This document shows, piece by piece, positions 1 to 9,200 of a stretch of DNA of 27,703 nt (positions within the stretch are counted from its first letter, which is position 1; each line of letters starts with the position of its first letter). The DNA comes from an uncultured Clostridia bacterium. Its GTDB lineage: Bacteria; Bacillota; Clostridia; UBA1381. The notes under the pieces were generated by a model. The model was not told the origin of the DNA. It ran no database searches and worked only from the letters and a program-made list of their open reading frames with translations. The position numbers were made by a program, and so were the translations under genes. Where the stretch lies: NCBI GenBank assembly GCA_959602045.1, contig CAUGRT010000035.1:1-27703 (forward strand), read 5' to 3'.

Positions 1-18
1 AATCGAAATAGCAAAATA

Positions 19-396
19 TTATGATTGGGAATCAATTTTTAGAGGTTCCCTAATGTAATTAAGCCTTGGAATATCATCTTGAAAGGCGATAATATCGCAT
101 AAGCCGTTGTCGTTCGTCTTATCCGCAACAGGGCGGTACATTATGCCGTAGTTATGCGCTTCGGTATTGAATTTTTTCAAATCGGATTCTTTAATCTGCA
201 TAATACAAAGCTGCTTGCCTGTTTTAAGCATTTGCTTGAGCTTTGCAACACCCTCGGTCTTTCCGTCATCCTTTACCAGCGCCATTACGATAGCGGCAAG
301 ATTTTTTGCACCGAGTGCGGTCAGCTTTACTGCCGACTCGGTAATCTGTATGCCTTCCTTTACCATTAAATCAGCGACTTCGCCGCTTGTGTTCAT
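19..396 (-). CDS. PcfB/DUF3801 family conjugation protein
   Basis: This 125-aa soluble protein fits the PcfB (DUF3801) family, which is encoded beside relaxases in Gram-positive conjugative elements and thought to help dock the relaxosome to the coupling protein. What I see is an alanine-rich N-terminal helix (about residues 10-45) and a segment around residues 62-110 with the family pattern of a stretch on 'ESDLKKF', then 'YGIMYRP', then a short acidic turn. The start at 396 lies inside the end of the relaxase gene (26-nt overlap) and has an AAGGAG site about 10 nt upstream, so translation is probably coupled. The family assignment rests on the pattern and on position next to MobP. The VirD4/TcpA-type coupling gene expected downstream would be outside the window. 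Confidence 0.72.
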   Translation of the reverse strand: MNTSGEVADLMVKEGIQITESAVKLTALGAKNLAAIVMALVKDDGKTEGVAKLKQMLKTGKQLCIMQIKESDLKKFNTEAHNYGIMYRPVADKTNDNGLCDIIAFQDDIPRLNYIREPLKIDSQS

Positions 397-1735
397 CTTT
401 CATCAGCTCCTTATCTGCTTGTTCCTGCAAAGCCATAGCCTGCCGTTGTTTCTCGGCAATTTTATATGAGTCTTTGAAAATGGCTTTGCACATTCTGATT
501 TCCTTCCGGAGTTCGTTAAGCTCCGTATTGATTGCTTTCGCTTTTTCCTTGACCTCATCACAATTTTCATCAGTCCTTTCATCGTACAGCTTTTTACGCT
601 GTGTAATTAAAATATCAATTTCAGCCTCTTTGCTTTGCTGATATTTCTGTAACTGTTCGCCCGTTTCAATATCGTGTGAAAACAAAAATTTGAATTGCTT
701 CTGATAGCGGTCAAACTTTATCATCTCCTCACGCATAAAAAATGACACCCTCTGCGGTGTCTGCTTACGCTGTATTTTTTTGAACAGATATAGGTAGTGG
801 AAATAGAGTGCCATAAATCCTTTTAATTTTTTACCCTTGACATTTTTAAGACTGCCTCGTAATTTATATTGCTTTTTCGGCATCCCGGACGGTGCAGCCG
901 TAATAATACCGTTACGGGTTGCAATAATTCTTTCCAAAATCTCTGCTTCGCTGTAACCCTCACCGAGATTATCAAGGCGCATCGGGCGTTTTGCATTCGG
1001 AGCGATGATGGAGGTGTATTTGATATTCGGTCCCTTGCGGTGAACGACAAACCCACGCTTTTTTAAGTTCTGCCAAAACTGCTCCATCGTGTAGGAGCAT
1101 TTGATAATCTCGTCAATGTCCCTGCGGATACTGCCACGGATGGTCGGTCTGCCTTCTTTTAACGCCAGCCATTCGCCGTAGTGCATACCCCGGCGTTTGG
1201 GATGTTCGATTACCGACAGACAATTTTCAATGCAGATCTGGTCGGATATTCCTCGAATGTCTATAAAGTAGTCCTTGAAATTATTTCGGTATTTGTAACC
1301 GTCAAGATATGAAACGGCATTTATGATGATGTGATTATGCAAATGCTTGTGGTCAAGGTGCGTTGCGACAACAACCTCATATTTATCCGCAAACAAACGC
1401 TCCGCAAGTTCAAGTCCGCATTTATAAGCAATCTCCGGTGTTGTTTCAAAGTCCTTGAAGGACTGTACCAAGTGATAAGCAAGAACGGAATTTTTGCGCC
1501 CGGCTTTTCCGAAAAACTCTTGTGTTTCCATCATTTCCGAGAAGGCTTTGTCTACCGTGCAGTTGTACGCTTTCACATACTTGCACTGTTCCGTCTTGTC
1601 ATTGTTCTTGATATATTTGATTACGCCCTCTACTGCTTCAATGTCAGGCTGCAAAGTCGTCTTGTCGGGATTTGCAATGTATTTAAGGCTTGTGTCAAGT
1701 CTTGATTTGACCGACCATATTTTTGTAATTGCCAT
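371..1735 (-). CDS. MOBP-type relaxase/mobilization nuclease
   Basis: A 454-aa relaxase that would nick the element at oriT and pilot the single strand during transfer. The three-histidine HUH signature is clear: H126, D128, H131, H133 and H135 in 'THLDHKHLHNH', followed by a hydrophobic strand. The N-terminal 'LKYIANPDKT' is typical of this relaxase group, and its Tyr19 is the likely nucleophile by family knowledge. After about residue 200 the protein becomes basic and helical, with a long Lys/Glu-rich coiled coil at about 310-450. The start codon shares one base with the MobC stop (TGATG), so the pair is translationally coupled. Length is normal and nothing looks broken. Downstream, its end overlaps the PcfB-like gene. 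Confidence 0.92.
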   Translation of the reverse strand: MAITKIWSVKSRLDTSLKYIANPDKTTLQPDIEAVEGVIKYIKNNDKTEQCKYVKAYNCTVDKAFSEMMETQEFFGKAGRKNSVLAYHLVQSFKDFETTPEIAYKCGLELAERLFADKYEVVVATHLDHKHLHNHIIINAVSYLDGYKYRNNFKDYFIDIRGISDQICIENCLSVIEHPKRRGMHYGEWLALKEGRPTIRGSIRRDIDEIIKCSYTMEQFWQNLKKRGFVVHRKGPNIKYTSIIAPNAKRPMRLDNLGEGYSEAEILERIIATRNGIITAAPSGMPKKQYKLRGSLKNVKGKKLKGFMALYFHYLYLFKKIQRKQTPQRVSFFMREEMIKFDRYQKQFKFLFSHDIETGEQLQKYQQSKEAEIDILITQRKKLYDERTDENCDEVKEKAKAINTELNELRKEIRMCKAIFKDSYKIAEKQRQAMALQEQADKELMKDEHKRRSR

Positions 1736-2043
1736 CAGCGCACACTCCTTACAAGCCGCATAATTTCATCTTGCATTTTGAGGACTTCTTCAATTTTATC
1801 TGCTGAAATATGTCTTTCGGCATTTGCGATATGCGCTATCTGATTTATGTTGTTGCCCACAGCATTTATCTCACGCAGCAGCTTTACATATTCATCAGGC
1901 GGACGGGGACGAATTTCTTTTCCTATAATCAGCTTGCGGATAAAAGCACCTACACTAAGTCCTGCAACAGCGGTCTGCTTTACAAGGTGCTGTTTCTCCG
2001 CATCCGATAAATATACAAGAATTCCATTTTGTCTGTTTCTCAA
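1735..2043 (-). CDS. mobC: MobC-like relaxosome accessory protein
   Basis: A small (102 aa) basic protein expected to bind oriT DNA and help the relaxase. Residues about 3-40 resemble a ribbon-helix-helix (a 'GILVYLSDAEKQHL' strand-helix start), and the later 'NAVGNNINQIAHIAN' is the hallmark of the MobC family. I chose the TTG at 2043 as the start. A strong AGAGGTGA site lies five bases upstream, and the product then begins MRNRQNG, as relatives do. A longer reading from the GTG at 2052 would have that GTG inside the ribosome-binding site. It is coupled to the relaxase gene by a TGATG overlap. Confidence 0.85.
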   Translation of the reverse strand: MRNRQNGILVYLSDAEKQHLVKQTAVAGLSVGAFIRKLIIGKEIRPRPPDEYVKLLREINAVGNNINQIAHIANAERHISADKIEEVLKMQDEIMRLVRSVR

Positions 2044-2052
2044 AAAAATCAC

Positions 2053-2206
2053 CTCTTTTCATAGTGCCGACAGGCGGGGTATTAGGGGCATAAGCCACTA
2101 ACAAGCGGGCTTTTGTATAGACAAATGCCGTGCTTGCTAATACAAATGCTCACGCATTTGTCCCGTCCGCCTGCGGCGTTCTGCTTTCCGTCGGGAAAGC
2201 TACATT
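2053..2206. other. Candidate origin of transfer (oriT) region
   Basis: This is the only sizeable non-coding gap beside mobC and the relaxase gene, and it is packed with symmetry. ACAAATGC (2142-2149) and GCATTTGT (2154-2161) form a perfect 8-bp hairpin. A direct copy of ACAAATGC lies at 2121-2128. GCTTTCC (2183-2189) pairs with GGAAAGC (2194-2200). Neither hairpin is followed by a T-run, so neither is a plain terminator. Location and repeat content fit oriT; I cannot place the nick site from sequence alone. Confidence 0.55.
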
Positions 2207-2842
2207 TTAGAGTGTGCATTTGTCCTTATACGGACAATCATCACATTCATCACCGATGCACTCATCATCGTAATCATCCTCGTATTCGGAAATGATTTCA
2301 CCGTATTTACATTCATCGCATTTATTATCGCACTCCGTATTACAGCAAAGCTCTTTGGCGATAATATATTCGATTCTTCCTAAGAATGCGTCTTCCTCAA
2401 AATCATACCCGAATTTATATAAGCCGTCCTTCATAAAAAATCGATATGTTACAGCTTCAAATTTGTCTTTGGAACGGACTTTCATATTGTAAAAATATGT
2501 AACGGCAAGCGTCATATCGTCAAGCAGCCATAATTCGTAACCCTCCGTTATGTCGCTTAGGTTTGATGTAAGTCCCGTGACATTTACATCAAGCATATAT
2601 GCGTTTTTATCAAATATGGGATTTGTGTCATACCGACCGTTAAGGTGCTCGTTGCTGTTTCCATATGCTTCAAATGTGTAAACGGGTTTGAAAGTAAAGT
2701 ACATAAGCGGATCAAAACCTTCGGGGACTGCTTTTTTCACAGCGTATATAACATCTTCGGAAAAAGCGAAGATTCCCCGGTGCAATAAGCACAGTTTTTC
2801 AAGTGAGCAAACAAACGCCTCTCTGTTGTAATTTGTGTTCAT
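2207..2842 (-). CDS. Hypothetical element protein with Cys-rich acidic tail
   Basis: A 211-aa protein I do not recognise. There is no signal peptide or membrane segment. Residues 1-160 look like a mixed alpha/beta globular domain rich in aromatics. The tail from about 168 holds nine cysteines, in pairs such as CC, CDNKCDEC and CDDC..DKC, interspersed with Asp/Glu. This suggests a metal-binding (zinc or Fe-S) appendix. It lies between the DUF3848 gene and the putative oriT, so it is likely the last gene of the helicase operon. The start has an AGGTAA-type site 7-8 nt upstream. No function is proposed. Confidence 0.7.
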   Translation of the reverse strand: MNTNYNREAFVCSLEKLCLLHRGIFAFSEDVIYAVKKAVPEGFDPLMYFTFKPVYTFEAYGNSNEHLNGRYDTNPIFDKNAYMLDVNVTGLTSNLSDITEGYELWLLDDMTLAVTYFYNMKVRSKDKFEAVTYRFFMKDGLYKFGYDFEEDAFLGRIEYIIAKELCCNTECDNKCDECKYGEIISEYEDDYDDECIGDECDDCPYKDKCTL

Positions 2843-2917
2843 TTTTTATTACCTCATCTTTCTTAAATTTTTTATATCAAAAAAGCCTGCCGTATTGGGC
2901 AGACTGATTTGCGGTGG

Positions 2918-3271
2918 TTATCGTTCCGGCTGATTGCGTTTTTTCTTTTTTGCCTGTTCATTTTCCTTTACTAGCTCTTTTGAAAAATTATCAACCGTAT
3001 CCTGAAGCATATCCATATATGAATAGTCATTTTTCAGCCATTCATTGTAACAGGCGGAAAGAGGATATTCAAGCCGCAAAAGTTCTTTTACTTGTTTTGC
3101 ATCAAGAAAATCACTTTCAAAAAGCATTAGAATATCATCACGCATAACCTTTTCATACGATGCCGAAATGATTTCCTCCGGCGGAGAATGTTTCAGCTTT
3201 TCAATAAAATTCTCTTGTTCATTACACATTTTTTCATAGAGTAAATCACGCAGCTCCTGTTCGTTTTGCAT
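2918..3271 (-). CDS. DUF3848-like protein
   Basis: A 117-aa, largely helical, charged protein. The pattern 'LLYEKMCNEQENF...PPEEII..SYE...RDDILM' matches what I know of DUF3848, a domain of unknown function common in Firmicutes conjugative elements next to giant helicase-methylase genes. I place the start at 3271 because an AAAGGACT site precedes it. A longer open frame extends upstream to 3346, but that part overlaps the end of the helicase gene in another frame and has no site of its own. The C-terminus ends in a basic KKKKR stretch, which could contact nucleic acid. Confidence 0.7.
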   Translation of the reverse strand: MQNEQELRDLLYEKMCNEQENFIEKLKHSPPEEIISASYEKVMRDDILMLFESDFLDAKQVKELLRLEYPLSACYNEWLKNDYSYMDMLQDTVDNFSKELVKENEQAKKKKRNQPER

Positions 3272-3290
3272 TAAAATCAGTCCTTTCTTT

Positions 3291-6200
3291 TTATCTTGCC
3301 ATAGCATATTCACGCCGTTTCTGCGGCGCTTCCACATCTGAAACATCGGTGTCGATTACATTGTCCTCCTTCTTATCCATTTTAAGCAGTGCTTCAACGG
3401 CGGCAAGGCGTTTTGTTTTCTCCTGAAGCTCCTGCTCCTGTGGAAAAGGTCGCTTTGCTTCGACCTTTGCGGTTTCATACTGCGTATTTATGTTTTCAAG
3501 CTCCGCTTTTGCCGTTTCAAGCCTTTTTTCAAGACCTTCAAGAGCATTGTCAATACGCTGAATATTACCGAAAACATCAGTTCCAAGCTCCACCTTGTAT
3601 GACCTTGCACCCACAAGACTTACATAGAAATTCTTTTGAAAGCTGTCAAAGGACAGCTCCATAGAAAAACCCCGGTAGTCACCGATTAAAACCGGCTCCT
3701 CCGAGGTCATTTTCTTGCAGCGTTCAATGAGCGCATTTCCCGCTTTTTCCTTTTCAAAATACCCAAATCCGTCAATGGTCATTGTATTGAATTTATCCTC
3801 TATCTTAGGGTGTTTTTTAACTGTATGAATATCGGTTTCCAATCCCTTAATTCTTGCGGTGGTTTCCGCAATCTGCTTCGGATAGAATTTTACCACCTTA
3901 TCCTCAAGGTCATAAATCTGCGACATAAAGGACGATTTTATCAGCTTCAGCTTTGATACCTCCGTGTCAAGCTCCATTTTTTCCTTGATGTACGGATTGC
4001 CCGTTGACAGCGCCTTTATCTCTGCATAGGAAAGAGCAGTCGGATCTATATCATCTGCCACTCTGACGGGGGATTTTGATGTAAATATCTGCGAGATAAA
4101 TTTCTGCTTCTGCTCAACCGTCTGCCACATATATGTGTCAAAGGTACCTTTGGTAACATAGCGGTAAATATGTACCTTTTCGTTTGTATTTCCCTGCCTT
4201 ATAATTCTTCCGGCACGTTGTTCCAAATCAGCCGGACGCCACGGACAATCGAGATCATGCGAGGCATAGAGCAGAGTTTGCACATTCGTTCCGGCGCCCA
4301 TTTTTGAGGTGGAGCCGAGAAGTATCCGCACATCTCCCTTGCGTACCTTTGAAAACAAGTCCTTTTTCTTAACCTCTGTATCTGCGTTATGAATAAAGGC
4401 TATTTCATTTTCGGGTATGCCTTTTTCAAGCAGCTTATCCCGTATGCTGTTATATACCGAGAATGTACCATCTGATTTCGGAGTAGACAAGTCGCAGAAA
4501 ACCAACTGCGTACCGTGAATATCCGTTGTTTCTTTCCATATATCAAACACTCGGTCAGCACACACAGAAACCTTTGATGCTTCATCATCGGGAAGCATAG
4601 GATTTATCATTCTTTGGTCAAGTGCCAGCTTTCTTCCGTCATTTGTTATCTTGAGCATATTGTCAATGCTCGGATCAACCGCTCTGTTTCGCACCGATTC
4701 GGCTCTCTCGCCGAGTTCCTCAACCATATCCTTTTGAAACTCGGTAGGCTCGGCGATTTCGTTATGGTATTCCACCTCCGGCACAGGGAGTTTTAACATA
4801 TCCGCCGTCTGAATATCCGCCGTTTCCTTAAACATAGATATAAGTTCGGGCAGATTAAAAAACTTTGCAAAGCGTGTTTTCATACGGTAGCCCGTACCCT
4901 CCGGGGCAAGTTCCATTGCCGTTACCGTTTCACCGAAGGTTGACGCCCACGCGTCAAAATGCTGCAAACCGTTCTTTTCAAGCGTTTTATACTGTAAATA
5001 TCTTTGCATTGTATAGAGTTCTACCATACTGTTTGAAACAGGAGTACCCGTTGCAAAAATTACACCTTTGCCGCCCGTAATTTCATCAAGATACTGTGTT
5101 TTCATAAAGAGGTCGCTTGATTTTTGTGCTTCGGTTTGTGCAATACCGCCCACATTACGCATTTTGGTGTAGAGGAACAAATTTTTATAAAAATGTGCCT
5201 CGTCCACAAACACTCTGTCAACGCCGATTTCCTCAAAGGTAACAACATCGTCCTTGTGCTCTTGGTCGTTTAATTTTTTCAGCTTTGCATCAAGTCCCCG
5301 CTTTGTCTTTTCCATTTGTTTTACGGTATAGCGTTCGGCATTTTCGGCTTTTGCAAGGGCAATACCGTCAAGGATTTCATCAAGCTGTTTTTGAAGTATC
5401 GCTTTTTGTCTTTCTGCCGACATCGGAATTTTTTCAAACTGCGAATGTCCGATGATTACTGCGTCATAATCGCCCGTTGCAATTCTTCCGCAGAATTTCT
5501 TTCGGTTTTTCATCTCAAAATCCTTTTTGGTAGCAACGAGGATATTTGCCGCCGGATAAAGCTGCAAAAATTCGCTTGCCCATTGCTCTGTCAGATGATT
5601 GGGGACTACAAAAAGGGACTTGTTGCAAAGTCCGAGCCGCTTCATTTCCATAGCAGCGGCAACCATAGTCCAAGTTTTGCCGGCACCGACAACATGACCG
5701 AGCAAAGAATTACCGCCGTACATAATCCTTGCCACAGCGTTTTTCTGATGCTGCCGAAGCTGTATTTCGGGATTTATGCCGTTAAAGGTAATGTGACTGC
5801 CGTCATACTCACGGGGACGGTTGGAATTAAACCGTTCATTATACATCCTGCAAAGAGTATCCCTCCGTGACGGCTCTTTCCATATCCAATCCTCAAAAGC
5901 TTGCTTGATTACAGTCTGCTTTTGCTGGGCTATCGTTGTTTCTTTGACATTCAGCTTTGCAACCTTGTTTCCGTTTTCGTCATACACATAGTCAAAGATA
6001 CGCACATCACGCAGGTTTAGCGAATCCTCAATGATTTTGTATGCACTTATGCGGTTTGTGCCGTATGTATTGGTCGCTTTTACGCCTTTGTCGGCACTCT
6101 TGTTTTGGATATTCCATTCTCCCGTAAGATTTGAATATTTAACATCAATTTTATCACGGGCATAGTAATTTGGTGAGAGCAGCTCAAACACAAATTCCTT

Positions 6201-9200
6201 GATGTATTCGGGCGGTATCCAAGTTGTTCCGAGTTTTACGGAAATCTCGCCTGCGCTCAAATCATTCGGCTGTACCTTTTGCAGATATTCTGCGTTTATT
6301 TTGTATTCGGGGTTTGCCTCTGCCATTTGCTCTGCTTTCCGCAGCTTTTCACGGACATTTCCGGAAAGATATTCATCGGCTGTCAGATACTTTTGCTCAC
6401 TATGAGGAAATTCCTCATATTCGGGATTTAGAAATATAACGCCGTGTAAATCCTCATAGAGCTGCTGTTCGGTCTTACCGGAGAGCTTTTCCATAAAAGT
6501 AATGTCAATCTTTGCTTTCTCGGCAATAGATACCGCAAGAGCCTCATCAGCCGTATCAACCTTTGTTACCTCGTGCTTTGCTCCGATTGTTCTTTTGGTG
6601 AACATATCTGCCTTGCGCTCAAGTTCGCCGTTTTCATTTAGCACCTCTAAAGAGCATAATAAAAAATAACTGCTGTCCTCGGAAAAGGCAAGAGCATTAC
6701 CCCGTGAATTGATAAGTCCGTATTTCTTTGTGAAATCATCATAAAGAGTATTCAGCTTTGCTTGCTGTGCCTTTATTTCATCATCGGAGTAGTTTTCCGT
6801 CTGATATTCTATTAAGGTTCTGACGCAGTCACGAAGCTCAATCATACCTTTTACACGGTTTTCTGCGGTAGCATTCATCTCAATTTTACGCATAAGACTG
6901 TTTTCACGGAAATATATATCACCGTCTACAACCGTGTAACTGAAATTTCTGACATTCGGATCGGCAGGAATAGTAACTTCCTCGTCGTTTGAAACATCGT
7001 CAAATTCATACTCGGTAATTTGTGCGTGTATGTTTTGAATTGCTCCGTCAAGCTGCTCGGAAAGAGGTATATCATCTATCGGCGCACAGGTAAGCTCCGG
7101 ACCGAACGGGCCGCTGACCTCCTTCAGTTCTCCCATAACCATATCGGGGTTATCCAAAAAGTATTGATTTACAGGCTGTCCCGTTTCGTGCTGCCCGACA
7201 TTTACCCAATCGGGCATTATATCCGTCATTCGCTCACGCTTTTGTAAAAAGAGAATATCCGCTGTAACATCTGTCCCTGCATTTTTCTTAAAAGTGTTGT
7301 TCGGCAAGCGTATGGCTCCGATTAAGTCGGCTCTTTGTGCAATGTAGTGCCGTACCTTTGAATTACGCTTATCCATAGTGCCGGAGGAGGTGATGAAAGC
7401 CACAACGCCGCCCGGACGCACCTTATCCAAGGTTTTTGCAAAGAAAAAGTCGTGTATGAGAAAGTTATATTTATTGTACTTTTTATCAAGTACCTTAAAA
7501 TCTCCAAAGGGCACATTGCCGATGGCTATATCGAAAAAGCTGTCGGGAAGTGCCGAGTCCTCAAAGCCTTGTATGACAACGGAATTTTTCTGATAAAGCT
7601 GCTGTGCAATTCTGCCTGTGATGCTGTCAAGCTCCACGCCGTACATTTTGCTTTCTCTCATACTGTCCGGCATAAGCCCCATAAAGTTGCCGATACCGCA
7701 GGACGGCTCCAAAATGTTGCCCTGTGTAAATCCCATATTGGAAAGTGCCTTATACATTGCCTTGATTACAACAGGCGGAGTAAAGTGTGCCGTAAGGGTA
7801 GACGCTCTTGCTTGTTCATATTCTTCGGGCGAAAGTGTGACGATAAGTTCCTTGTATTCGTCCGCCCAATTTGATTTTGTTTCGTCAAATGCGTCAGCAA
7901 GACCGCCCCAGCCGACATATTGTGATAAAATCTCCTGTTCTTCGGGTGTAGCAAGCCTGTGGTCAAATTCAAGCTCGTGCAAAAGGTTTACGGCTTCTAC
8001 ATTCCGTCTGAATTTTTCTTTCGGTGTTCCGTATCCGAGTTCGTCATTTGATATTTGAAAATTGTGACGCTCGGAAATGGGTATTTCGGGATATACAACG
8101 ATATTCTGTACCTTCTGCGGCTTTGCCTTTTGAAACTCTGCCGTTATCTGCGGCTTTTCCTGTTCGGCAACGATACACTTAACAAAGTCAATGCTCTCAC
8201 TGCGGAATATGGGAAAGCCTGTGCCGTTTTGGAAAGTGATGTCACGGAGTGACGCACTGTTAAAATCAGTGTTAATGCTGTCAACAATAAATTTTCGGTC
8301 GTCAATGGTGAGTTCAGTTCCGACAAGACTTTCAACAGCATCAGTTCTTTGCTCGGATTGCTCCGGCTCGGTTTGCTGTGCTTCGGATTGCTCAGGTACA
8401 GCCTTATCTGCCGACAGTATTCTGTACGACTTTTTGTTTTCATCTGCAATTACAACATCATAGCCCTTGTAGGTAAGAGTGTCTACATACTTTTCAAGAG
8501 CGTGTTTCGGAAAGCCGGATATTATATATCGTTTGCCGTCAATGATTTTCGGCGCTGAAGCAATATCAAGCTCCCGTGCAATATTTTCAGCATCTTCGTT
8601 ATATGCTTCGTAAAAATCACCGAGAGGAAGAAGTGCAACCGTTTTTGAGCCGTTATCGTCCTTGTGAAGCTCTGCAAGATATTCATCAAAGGTCTGTTCC
8701 GGTATTTTCTTTTCTGCCCGTTCCTCTGTTATGGCATTATACATTGCCATATCATTCTCGGTCAGATTATAGCTCTCGCCGTAGTCAAGGCTTGTTTCAA
8801 CATGGTCAACAACCTCCTGTTTGTCCTCCTCTGTCATTTCTGAAAGCTGAGTTTCAATAGTTTCTTCGGCAGCCTCCTCAATCCTGTCGATATGCGGAAA
8901 CAGGTTGTATTCACCGTTTACATACCTTTCAAGGTCTTGTATTGCCGCTTCTCTTAACGGGTAGCTTCTTGAGTCGGCAGGCGTTTGGGCAAGCAGCTCC
9001 TTTAAGTCCAAAAGCATTGTCTGCGTATGTGCTTTATCGTTCAGCTTTTGCATTAAAATATCTTTTGTCTTATCATAATCTGCATCGGACGGATACGGCA
9101 TAACCGTATTTTCATCGGTATCAAACATATACGCTTGTCGGATTCTGAGGATAAGCTGCTCTTTTTCGTAATTCGGAATATTCTTGATTTCAGCATCACT

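Noticed and set aside
2142..2200. Hairpins at 2142-2161 and 2183-2200 as terminators
   Set aside because: Neither is followed by a T-run on either strand; oriT structure is a better explanation.
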